DNA of 60,361 nucleotides from Moorena sp. SIO3I8 (GTDB lineage Bacteria > Cyanobacteriota > Cyanobacteriia > Cyanobacteriales > Coleofasciculaceae). The notes under the pieces are model-generated. The model saw only the letters and a program-made list of their open reading frames with translations, did not search any database and had not been told where the DNA came from. The stretch lies in the NCBI RefSeq assembly GCF_010692325.1, contig NZ_JAAHHW010000035.1, positions 1 to 60,361 of the forward strand. Reading direction: 5' to 3'. Shown one piece after another: positions 28,734 through 36,726 of the stretch. The number at the start of each line of letters is the position of its first letter. Within the stretch, counting starts at the first letter, position 1. The position numbers were made by a program, and so were the translations under genes.

Positions 28734-29232
28734 ACTTACTTGCGTAAGTCCTGTCTCCATGACGTACATAGACAGTGACACCAACGCGAGGTACAATGCC
28801 CATACTTACACCACCACGGTTATTCTGGGAATGTTCCAGATTTTCTGTGAAAATCACTGCCCGATATTCCCCTTTCTCCATACTAGGAGGAAAGCGGTAA
28901 ATCATTCGGATGCGGCGAGTTACTCCTGGTTCTACTACCAATTCACGAGGGGAGAATTGTAGATAAGGGGTTAAATCATTAGAGCTAGATTCCAATGCCT
29001 CAAACCCATTTTCATCGTAGGTGAAAGGTGTGGCATAGACACGGGCTCGAAATGCTTTATTACTGCGATTGGTGACGTTGATGATACCTCTGGCTTGACC
29101 TCGTTCTGCTTCTTCTTCAATAACTAAGGGAGAAACTTGAACCTGAGCTTTAGCTAATCCGGGAAATAGCACCAGTGCAGATAAGGCGCAGCTACCTAAA
29201 TAGGTTATTAAATGTTGATTGAGTTTAATCAT
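28729..29232 (-). pseudogene. PapD-like periplasmic pilus chaperone, C-terminal half missing
   Basis: The product starts with a signal peptide (1-29, cleavage near AKAQ). It continues as the N-terminal Ig-like domain of periplasmic chaperones: [67 protein letters not shown] and [12 protein letters not shown], the G1-strand region that complements subunits. Native sequence ends near residue 157 (RHGD); the last residues DRTYASKS come from the palindrome at 28733-28754. Family members are about 220-260 residues, so the second domain is lost. Chaperone function is probably gone. Confidence 0.75.
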
Positions 29233-29984
29233 TTCTAGGGAATAGGGAATCGGGAATCGGAACCCACCCCTAACCCCTCCCAGGAGGGGAACGGGAATCG
29301 GGAAGTTAGAATTTAGAATTTAGAATTTAGAATTTAGAATTTAGAATTGGGAATCGGGAATCGGGAATCGGGAATTGGGAATCGGAAATCGGGAATCGGG
29401 AATCGGAAATAGTAAATAGCTAAAAATATGTGTAACTAATTAATATAAAACTAAGGATTTAGCTTATGGGCTATGTCCCAGCGTCGAAGCCTGTGCCACG
29501 ACGATACTTGAGGTGCCGCCAACGGCTGACGGCTGACGGCTGACGGCTGATTGCTGTTCGCGTAGCGTGCGCGTAGCGCATATGCTTACGATAATTTAGT
29601 AAACAGCGATATACTTTAATCTATTGTTGACTAATTTTATGGTAATAGGTATGGTAAAAATTAATGATTTTTATATAGTATGTTTTTTAAACAATCGTTA
29701 TAAATACGGATATAGCAATGCTAAGTCATTTGTAAGTAGTCACACAATAACAATTACCTGTTTTACAAAATAAAAACTATGATTTTGTAAGCATTACCGA
29801 GAATGGGAAGAGGTAATTTATTTTGTAATGATAATTAAACAATACTTCCCTTAAAATCGTCCTGAGTGCTAACTACTGATAAATTAAGCGATGATCACAG
29901 AATATTCAAGTTCAATCCTGACTTAGGCAACAAAAGCAGGAAAAGGTTGATATGTAATCCCTTTGCTCTGACACCTATGCCAGC
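29233..29984. other. Repeat-packed intergenic region
   Basis: Just after the chaperone start are arrays of GGGAATC (29239-29265, 29346-29405) and TAGAATT (29303-29345), followed by TGACGGC units and a GCTGTTCGCGTAGCG motif (29518-29575) of the kind seen at 2407-2589. The rest is A/T-rich. No gene is seen. The chaperone promoter would have to lie within or beyond these arrays. Confidence 0.6.
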
Positions 29985-32048
29985 ATGATAGTAACGGACA
30001 TTGCCTCAAATCAAGAAATTTCCAGTTGGAATCGGCAAACCTATCAACGTTTGAAACTCGCTTTGAGTATTGGTCTGCGCCGCCAGCTTTTTTTGGCAGT
30101 GTGTGATGACCTGAATCTGCGCAACCAGCTAGCAGATCAATTATACCGGGAGTTAGGCTTATGTGCAGCAAACGGGTCAAGGAACCACCAAGGTTACCCA
30201 AAGTTGGTCAGCTTGAATTTAAATCTGAGCGAGCCTAATCCCCTAGCTCAGATTAATCAATGGTTAACCGACCATCAGGAATCTTATACTTCTGAAAGTA
30301 TACCGGGATTTCAGATTCTGGGTATAGAAAACTTAACACGGCAACCCGCAGCACTGCAACGATTGTTTCTTAGGCATTTACAGGCAATTGGGCATAATCT
30401 CAGCTACTGGGAACTGACTTTCTTGCTCTGGTTGCCACGACCTTGGTTTTATTCCATTCAGCAGTCCGTACCAGAATTTTGGCAACAGCACACTGGTTTC
30501 TTTGAGTTTGAAGGAGAACCAACACCCCTATCCCAAGGGGTGGCTGATACACCACAAGCTTCCTACACATTACCCCCTTCAACAACAGTAATCGATCCTG
30601 GTCAGGAAGATGTGGAGACACTACCAGGGCAAGAGGAGGTGTTGACAGTTGAAAGTTTTAATGTTGAAACACCACAAGATAACTTTCAACCAAACAACGT
30701 GCCACCTACAACTGAAACTGAAACACCACAAGATAACTTTCAACTAAACAACCTGCCACCGGCAACTGAAACTGAAACTGAAACTGAAACACCACAAGAT
30801 AACTGCGAACTAAACCACCTGCCACCTGGAACTCAAAAACCATCTACAGGCCAAACCTATCTTGAATTGGGCAATCATTATCGCTACCTGATTGAACAGG
30901 GAGATGCCTCTGAGGAAAACTTAGTGATCGCAATCCAGGCTTATGAGCAGGCGCTGCAATGGTCAAAATTCAAACCTATAGAAGAATCCGCTATCCTCAA
31001 TGATGTGGGAAATTTCTACTGGATGCTATCTCGTTGTCCGAACAATGACAACCTGATGGTCTCTTATTTAGAGCAAGGGATTAAATGCTATCAAATAGCA
31101 CTAACTGACTTTTTAGCGGAACAATCTCCGGAAATTTTTAGCATGATACAGAATAATTTGGGAACAGCTTATGGAGAGTTAGGCCACTACCAAGACTTAG
31201 CTAAAAATCTGGAAAATTCTATTCGCGCCTATGAAGAAGCTTTGCGCTATAGCGGTGCTGATCATGACATGGTTAAATATGCTTCAACCCAGAACAACTT
31301 AGGAACGGCTTACTGGAATCTAGCGCAACATCAATCACCAGTGCCTAATTTAAAGAAAGCGATCGCAGCCTACCAAGAAGCCATCTGTGATCATGACACC
31401 ACAGCCAATCCTCAAAATTGGGCAATGATTCAAAATAACTTGGGTACGGCTTACTGGAGTCTTGCCCAGCACGAACAACCAACAGTCTGGTTGAAGCTAG
31501 GGATATTTGCTTATAAAGATGCTCTCAAATACCGGAAACCAGAGGTTGACCCAGCTGGCTATGCTGCAACCCAGAATAACCTGGGTACCGCCTACTGGCA
31601 CTTAGCCGACCAGTTAAAGGAGGAATATGGGGCACAAGCAGAATACTTTAAGCAATGTATAAGGGCTTATGAAAATGCTCTTGCGATCGCAGGACATCAA
31701 CCACACCCGTCTGACCAAGTCCTTAACCAGAATAGATCGCCTATACCAGTTAACTTTGATATTATAGCTACCTACAACAACTTGGGGCTAGTGCATTTCC
31801 AGCTAGCCACACAGCCACAATTTTCCTTAACCAAAGGGTCTAAGTTAACTCATTTAGAAGCTGCCCTACACCAACATGTGCAAGCTTGTATGGGTACAGT
31901 TGATCAACCCGAAACCTACCAAATTTCTCTGAACTACCTGATCCACACTATTCGGGCATTCTCTCGGGAAAATGGTCCTGCGGGACAAAGCCTTGCCCTT
32001 TCCAAAGTTCCCGGTCAGCTATTACCAGAAATTTTGCCTCGCCTATGA
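29985..32048 (+). CDS. Tetratricopeptide-repeat protein with a distinct N-terminal domain
   Basis: The 687-residue protein has three parts. Residues about 1-180 form an unassigned alpha/beta domain (LKLALSIGLRRQLFLAVCDD, then a Trp-rich stretch LTFLLWLPRPWFYSIQQ). Residues about 205-285 are an acidic low-complexity linker with three imperfect TPQDNFQLNN...TETE repeats. Residues about 290-620 hold at least six TPR-like units with the recurring core QNNLGTAYWNLAQ, spaced 42-50 residues. TPRs bind partner proteins. No signal peptide or membrane segment is seen. The N-terminal pattern resembles a degenerate nucleotide-binding domain, but no Walker A motif is present. Family and partner are unknown. 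It converges on dnaX. Confidence 0.8.
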   Translation: MIVTDIASNQEISSWNRQTYQRLKLALSIGLRRQLFLAVCDDLNLRNQLADQLYRELGLCAANGSRNHQGYPKLVSLNLNLSEPNPLAQINQWLTDHQESYTSESIPGFQILGIENLTRQPAALQRLFLRHLQAIGHNLSYWELTFLLWLPRPWFYSIQQSVPEFWQQHTGFFEFEGEPTPLSQGVADTPQASYTLPPSTTVIDPGQEDVETLPGQEEVLTVESFNVETPQDNFQPNNVPPTTETETPQDNFQLNNLPPATETETETETPQDNCELNHLPPGTQKPSTGQTYLELGNHYRYLIEQGDASEENLVIAIQAYEQALQWSKFKPIEESAILNDVGNFYWMLSRCPNNDNLMVSYLEQGIKCYQIALTDFLAEQSPEIFSMIQNNLGTAYGELGHYQDLAKNLENSIRAYEEALRYSGADHDMVKYASTQNNLGTAYWNLAQHQSPVPNLKKAIAAYQEAICDHDTTANPQNWAMIQNNLGTAYWSLAQHEQPTVWLKLGIFAYKDALKYRKPEVDPAGYAATQNNLGTAYWHLADQLKEEYGAQAEYFKQCIRAYENALAIAGHQPHPSDQVLNQNRSPIPVNFDIIATYNNLGLVHFQLATQPQFSLTKGSKLTHLEAALHQHVQACMGTVDQPETYQISLNYLIHTIRAFSRENGPAGQSLALSKVPGQLLPEILPRL

Positions 32049-32271
32049 GCTTAAGAATTTATAGCAATTCTCAGCAACCTTTGAGCGACATTGCTTATGC
32101 TTTTAATGCAAAAGTAACCCACCCCTAACCCCTCCCAGTAGGGGAAATATAAAAGGGAATAAGAAAGATGATTTTAAGGGAATCACCGTCAAAAAAGACT
32201 GTACCTCATAAGTGCGATTAACGCTATAAATTACCAATTAGTAATTACCAATTACCAAATTTATCATAACT

Positions 32272-34596
32272 CTAAAAAGGTAGTTCACCATTTTCATCAT
32301 ATTCTAACTCTTGCGGCCTATTCTGAATCTTGATATAAAACGGTCTTGGATCAGGTTGATTTTCGGCTACTGATGATTGGGGTTGCTCTTGGTCAAAGCT
32401 ACCCTGAGTATCATTGACAAACGACTCTACTGATGGCTCTTTGGCCATGACTTCATTATTACTCATATCATCATTTAAATCAATAATTTCTCCGCCAAAA
32501 CAATCTTTAATTTTCCCTAAAGCTTGCTCTATTTGATCAGCATCCCAGTCTAAGTCAGAGAAATCATACGGTGGCCTGGATAATGCTGGCCTGGATAATA
32601 CTGGGCTGGATAATACAGTGTCCACTGCTTCAGATGTTTCAGAATTGCTAGGAGGGGCAAGGTTTTGTGGCTGGGATGGTTGGGGGGAGGGGTTTACTGC
32701 TGGCTTTGAAGAGTCACTGGTGCTAGGTGGCACAACTAGTTTGGCCTCCGTTGAATCCCCCTTTGAATCCCCCTTGCTGCTTGAAGATTCCTGTGGTGCT
32801 TCTGGGGTAGTGATTGGTGGAGGTAATTTCGGAGTTGGTACTGCTGGTAGGGTCACTCTTGATTGAGGAGCGGTCTGGGTGGGGAGTGCTCCTACTAGTT
32901 GAAAATTAACTTTCACATGACCTGGATGGACTTTGGCAAATGCCTTTTGAATTTGGGGCAACATTCCTTGTATGAGCTTTTGTACACCCTTCTTTTTGAT
33001 GCCAATAGATGCCTCTCGGCCATTGAAAGCTAATAAACAGCCGTTGCTACGCAGTATTTCTCTAGAGCCATCCAGTTCAATATTATGAATGACCTGTTGC
33101 CAAACCTGCTCGATTTCGTATGGCTGGTTGCTAAGGTCGCTGTCTCGATTAACACTAGCGCTATGGTAAACTTCCTGATTCGGTGTTGAGGTTGTCACTA
33201 AATCAGGGGTTTTGGGTATGCCATTAGTAGAGGTGTCCGGGTGTGGTTGAGACCCTAACCTTTCTGAAGGCTTAGGCTCCTCAGTTTCCTGAGTCTTTGG
33301 CTTCTGAGCTGGTTTACTTGGATGCTCTGGTTTAGGAGTAGTCTGATCTGGGGAAGAGGTTGGTTGATTGTACCGCTCTTTTCTGAGCTGATGTCTCCCA
33401 ACTGGTGCTAGGTTAGGCTGGTGCCTAGGTTTAACCGAAGGTGCTGAGGGTTTGACTGATGGATTTTTAGGGAATAACTGTGAGGTTTCTACGGATTGAG
33501 AGGCAAGAGCCGCTGGCAATAAACCCATTAGGGTTACTTCTAACCAGAGACGGGGCTGGGTAGTGTTTTTGATCTGAACTTCACTGTCTTTTAGATGCTG
33601 TTGACCACGTAAAATACTCTCCACATCAAGCTGTTTAGCTAACTCACACAGCTTCTGCCAGGTTGGAAGGGTGATGGCTGATAAATTATTACGAGCAGGA
33701 GCAGTTTTAGCAATCAACAAATCTCGGTAGAAGCTAGCGAGATTTTGTAGGATAACTAGGGGCTCTCGACCTCTATCGATCAGATAGCCACATTGTTCTA
33801 GTACTGCTACTGCTTCAGAAGATGCGATCGCGTTTAGCAATGCCAGCAAGTCTTGTTCAGGTACTGCCCCCACTAAATCCCAAACCTGCTCTACCGTGAC
33901 CTGTTCATCTAACAAACTCAGTTGATCTAGCAAACTTTCTGCATCCCGGAGCCCCCCTTGAGCCACTTGTGCCACTAGGGTTAAGGCATCTGGTGTAATA
34001 GCGATATTTTCGTTAACTGCAATAGCCTTCAGATGAGACACCATTGCCTCTAGGGGAATGCGGCGAAAATCAAAACGTTGGCAGCGGGAAATAATGGTGG
34101 GTAATACCCGTTGAGGGTCTGTGGTAGCCAAGATGAAGACTACCCGCTCCGGCGGTTCTTCCAGGGTTTTGAGAAGGGAGTTGAAGGCTGCGGTACTAAG
34201 CATATGGCATTCATCGATCACATACACTTTGTAGCGGCACTGGACTGGGGCAAATTGAGCCCGTTCAATGATTTCCCTGATCTTATCTACGCCGGTATGA
34301 CTAGCTGCGTCCATCTCAGTCACATCCAAGGATAAACCACCAGCGATCTCACGGCAGACGTGACATTCACCACAAGGAAATGGAGTTGGCAAAGGACTCT
34401 TGAGACAGTTGAGAGACTTAGCTAAAATCCGTGCCGAAGAGGTTTTTCCCGTACCTCTAGGGCCAGTAAACAAATAGGCAGGGGCAATGCGCTCACTCTC
34501 GATGGCATTGGTTAGGGTTTTTGCGATCGCATCTTGCCCCACTAAATCCGCAAATCTCTGGGGACGATATTTGTGATGTAGGGGTTCGTAGCTCAC
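32272..34596 (-). CDS. dnaX: DNA polymerase III subunit gamma/tau
   Basis: The clamp-loader ATPase has 774 residues. Residues 1-370 hold AAA+ and domain III: GPRGTGKTSS (Walker A, near 45), a four-Cys zinc module (LNC, PCGECHVC, about 63-78), VIDECHML (Walker B) and ATTDPQ (sensor). A long Pro/Gln/Ser-rich linker (about 385-500, 590-660) leads to a tau-like domain. The C-terminus carries a short conserved-looking acidic motif YDFSDLDWDADQIEQAL. No intein interrupts the ATPase domain, although dnaX inteins are known in some cyanobacteria. I saw no slippery A-run clearly positioned to make a gamma form. Confidence 0.97.
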   Translation of the reverse strand: MSYEPLHHKYRPQRFADLVGQDAIAKTLTNAIESERIAPAYLFTGPRGTGKTSSARILAKSLNCLKSPLPTPFPCGECHVCREIAGGLSLDVTEMDAASHTGVDKIREIIERAQFAPVQCRYKVYVIDECHMLSTAAFNSLLKTLEEPPERVVFILATTDPQRVLPTIISRCQRFDFRRIPLEAMVSHLKAIAVNENIAITPDALTLVAQVAQGGLRDAESLLDQLSLLDEQVTVEQVWDLVGAVPEQDLLALLNAIASSEAVAVLEQCGYLIDRGREPLVILQNLASFYRDLLIAKTAPARNNLSAITLPTWQKLCELAKQLDVESILRGQQHLKDSEVQIKNTTQPRLWLEVTLMGLLPAALASQSVETSQLFPKNPSVKPSAPSVKPRHQPNLAPVGRHQLRKERYNQPTSSPDQTTPKPEHPSKPAQKPKTQETEEPKPSERLGSQPHPDTSTNGIPKTPDLVTTSTPNQEVYHSASVNRDSDLSNQPYEIEQVWQQVIHNIELDGSREILRSNGCLLAFNGREASIGIKKKGVQKLIQGMLPQIQKAFAKVHPGHVKVNFQLVGALPTQTAPQSRVTLPAVPTPKLPPPITTPEAPQESSSSKGDSKGDSTEAKLVVPPSTSDSSKPAVNPSPQPSQPQNLAPPSNSETSEAVDTVLSSPVLSRPALSRPPYDFSDLDWDADQIEQALGKIKDCFGGEIIDLNDDMSNNEVMAKEPSVESFVNDTQGSFDQEQPQSSVAENQPDPRPFYIKIQNRPQELEYDENGELPF

Positions 34597-34644
34597 GACT
34601 TTCTGCTGTGGGGGGCTTACCGGATTGGTCTAGTAGTGTTTTAG

Positions 34645-34725
34645 TGACATACTCCCGACGCTGCCAAGCACTGGACAGTGCGGGCTTCTTACCAACACCA
34701 GCTACTGCTTAGGTTACACGGGTTA
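34645..34725. other. Hairpin cluster resembling an IS200/IS605-type end
   Basis: CACTG-GA-CAGTG forms a tight hairpin inside CCCG...CGGG arms and is followed by GCTTCTTACCAACACC. A hairpin followed by GGGCTTCT(C/T)ACC is typical of IS200/IS605-type ends in cyanobacteria. No transposase is seen nearby, so this would be a solo end, sitting about 50-130 bp upstream of the dnaX start. Its effect on dnaX is unknown. Confidence 0.4.
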
Positions 34726-34745
34726 CTTTATTAACGACACGGTCA

Positions 34746-34960
34746 GAAGTTACCGCAAGAAGAGGGTTTGAAGTTACCGTAAGACAGGGTCGCCTTTATG
34801 GTCGGCAGGCTATGGGTAAAAGGGTTAAGGCTATTGTTATAAGGCGACCCTGTCTAAGGCGCGCGTCTCTGGCCTTTATGGTTAGTCGGCTATGGGTAAA
34901 GGGTTAAAACTTTATGATTAAGGCTGCCCTCTTCTAAGGTTTCGCCTCCGGGATGCCCCG
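34746..34960. repeat. Palindromic element nested inside a copy of itself
   Basis: Left half-units GAAGTTACCGCAAGA (34746) and GAAGTTACCGTAAGA (34770) are followed by two right units with an 80-bp period, each with CCTTTATGG, CGG.CTATGGGTAAA and GGGTTAA (34793 and 34873). The inner arms AGACAGGGTCGCCTT (34782-34796) and AAGGCGACCCTGTCT (34841-34855) pair perfectly over 15 bp. The outer arms AGAAGAGGG (34758-34766) and CCCTCTTCT (34927-34935) pair over 9 bp. The order is left1-left2-right1-right2, with left2 pairing right1 and left1 pairing right2. That is what insertion of one copy into another would produce. No coding frame is present. Confidence 0.7.
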
Positions 34961-35448
34961 ACCCGCCGGAACAATACAAAAAAAGTTCATTAACCAAAGT
35001 ACTGCTGGAATTTTACCCATCCACAGATAACTCAAACTATCAAGTTTTTTCTGAAGGTCACCCCATATTCCAGGTTGTAAAGGTACAGGCACGTAGGTGG
35101 CGGTTAGCTCTTAATTTGTTTTTCCCTACTATCGGTAGTATATCGCATTGGCATTTCGACGTTCCGACCCTTGCCCCGCGCTTCCCATACGACACTTACC
35201 CTATCAGGTATTGTGCGGGGCTTCTCACGGTTTAGCTAATAGTGTTTTAATTTTAGGCAAGACAGATCGGGGTCTTATGAGGGATTGCTGGAGAGAGGGT
35301 TTTGTTAAACCTTTATCTTCGGTGGTAATCTTTCACCAAAGATAGTAACAGGGATATCAGATTCCCATACTACTGATCGGTTAGCTTACGTAAACTATAT
35401 AATCGAGCATTTCCACCTCATCGATATATATCATCTTCTGTTTTAATT
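34961..35448. other. Intergenic region with second solo-end-like hairpin
   Basis: GCCCCGC (35173-35179) pairs with GCGGGGC (35215-35221) and is followed by TTCTCACGG, again like an IS200/IS605-type end. At about 35315-35345 TATCTTCGGTG pairs with CACCAAAGATA. No gene is seen. The last 100 bp should contain the promoter of the 100-aa gene. Confidence 0.45.
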
Positions 35449-35751
35449 ATGGAATCAGCTATTTCTTCTTCTGTTAGTACTACTGACGAATTACCCCGCG
35501 AGGTGAGAGTTGCTCAACTGCGTAATCTGGTAGAAACTCTACACATCGCAGATGAAATTGCCAGCCAAGGCTACCTGATTAGTAGTTCTGAACTGGCGGA
35601 TTTAATGGATGTCAACGCCAGCGCTGTCACCAGTCGGGGGAACCACTGGTCTTGGCGCAACTGGGTTGTGTCCAGGGTCAGGCGTGAAGGTAATCAAATT
35701 CTGTGGCAGTTAGAACGGGTAGACAAAGGGAATATAATGGATGAAGACTAA
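35449..35751 (+). CDS. Small winged-helix-like conserved protein, 100 aa
   Basis: The product has a helix-turn-helix-like stretch: ADEIASQGYLISSSELADLM then VNASAVTSRGNHWSWRNWVV, as in short cyanobacterial DNA-binding-type proteins, and ends in an acidic tail. No signal peptide or membrane segment is seen. The start ATG is preceded by TTTTAATT with no clear Shine-Dalgarno sequence. I infer DNA binding from the helix pattern only; no target site is apparent. It stands alone between repeat-rich gaps. Confidence 0.6.
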   Translation: MESAISSSVSTTDELPREVRVAQLRNLVETLHIADEIASQGYLISSSELADLMDVNASAVTSRGNHWSWRNWVVSRVRREGNQILWQLERVDKGNIMDED

Positions 35752-36062
35752 GCCTTACAAGACTAAGCTAGATAGGGGCGTGCCTATATTACGTTGAGAC
35801 TATGTTGGTAAGTATTCAGAAGTCAGTGGTCAGCAGTCAGCGGTCAGTTTATTTGATTCAATTGCGGTGTGCTCCTCAAGTAGTGTGGCCACAGGCTGTT
35901 GGCTGATACGCGACACGCTGATACGCGACACGCTGATACGCGACACGCTGATACGCGACACGCTGAATGCTTACATATGTTGAGTGTTGACCCAAGACCC
36001 CACCGTTAACGATTAACACTCAACACTCAACCGTACCACTGGTGGAGTTAACCCAAGAAACA
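35752..36062. repeat. Short-repeat spacer including four 15-bp tandem units
   Basis: AGTCAGCGGTCAG-type units are near 35820-35845. Four contiguous copies of GCTGATACGCGACAC occupy about 35902-35961. AACACTCAAC units follow near 36012-36030. The 15-bp units have no spacers, so this is not a CRISPR array. No gene is seen. Confidence 0.7.
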
Positions 36063-36069
36063 CAACTGG

Positions 36070-36163
36070 AGGTGCGCGCCCGTTCGCGCCCCGCGTCGGC
36101 GAAAGCCGATAGGTGCGACCCTAGGCCGCGAGGGATTGCTCGCGGCCTAGCAGGCGCGCACCT
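36070..36163. ncRNA. Strongly foldable GC-rich element (three-stem structure)
   Basis: The outer arms AGGTGCGCGCC (36070-36080) and GGCGCGCACCT (36153-36163) pair over 11 bp. Inside are TCGGC-GAAA-GCCGA (36096-36109), a five-pair stem with a GNRA tetraloop, and CTAGGCCGCGAG / CTCGCGGCCTAG (36121-36150), a 12-bp perfect stem with a 6-nt loop. The GC content is far above the surroundings. Related GGTGCGACC...CGCACC palindromes occur at 55842-55883 and, decayed, at 10897. It could be a structured RNA or a palindromic mobile repeat; no transcription signal is seen. Confidence 0.45.
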
Positions 36164-36385
36164 AATCCGGAAAGCGCACCTAATATTACCGAAATAAATG
36201 GGTTGAAAGCCTCCCCCTTTTAGGGGGACTTTTGGTACAATTATCCAAGAGGAACTGAGTTTGTAGGTGATAACTCAGCTTAAAAACCTTCTGAAAAACA
36301 AGAAACGGTGTAATTGCTCTTGCTAGGAGTTCAAACGAGCCAAAATTCGTACAAGGCTGATTTTCCTCAATCAGAATAGCAATTC

Positions 36386-36612
36386 AATGATTAACTCAAT
36401 AGCAAAAGTACCGTAGGGCATACGGAAACTTCCCAAGAAGTTTGGGTAAAAGCTTGGAGAACTATCCACATGCAGGGGTTCTAGATATTAAGTGATATTC
36501 TAGTTTGCAACGGAATAGGACATAATCGTGTAAGACCTGAGTAAGGGGAACCTAAAAGGGCTGTGATTAGCTCAAGAATCCTCGTCCTTTTAGGGCGAGG
36601 AGTGTCAATTAT
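36386..36612 (+). mobile_element. Relic of a TnpB-type (IS200/IS605 or IS607) element with intact right end
   Basis: One plus-strand frame reads TVGHTET then SQEVWVKAW, resembling the end of TnpB (TVG-T-I-ACG) with the zinc-side part deleted. It ends in a stop near 36485. The segment to 36612 ends with the hairpin TCCTCG-TCCTTTTAGGG-CGAGGA and GTGTCAATT, a typical right end of such elements. The guide (omega) RNA of TnpB systems normally covers this 3' region, so an RNA scaffold remnant may survive. The nuclease is clearly dead. Upstream at 36211-36240 is another CCCCCTTTTAGGGGG hairpin. Confidence 0.55.
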
Positions 36613-36726
36613 ATGTCTTGTCACAACTGGGATGATGGGAAAATAGCTAATATATTGGCAGTAACCCTAGTCTTGCCAATGTAGGTTACAGCGCAAGAAC
36701 ATGGGTCAAACAGAGCGAGCAGCTTC

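Noticed and set aside
28516-28962. 148-codon ORF read as one transposase
   Set aside because: Only the first 71 codons match a transposase; the rest is the antisense of the pilus chaperone.
32272-34596. Programmed frameshift or intein in dnaX
   Set aside because: I saw no slippery A-run with a supporting hairpin at the expected place, and the ATPase domain is uninterrupted.
35902-35961. Four 15-bp direct repeats as a possible CRISPR
   Set aside because: Units are contiguous with no spacers, and no cas genes are present.
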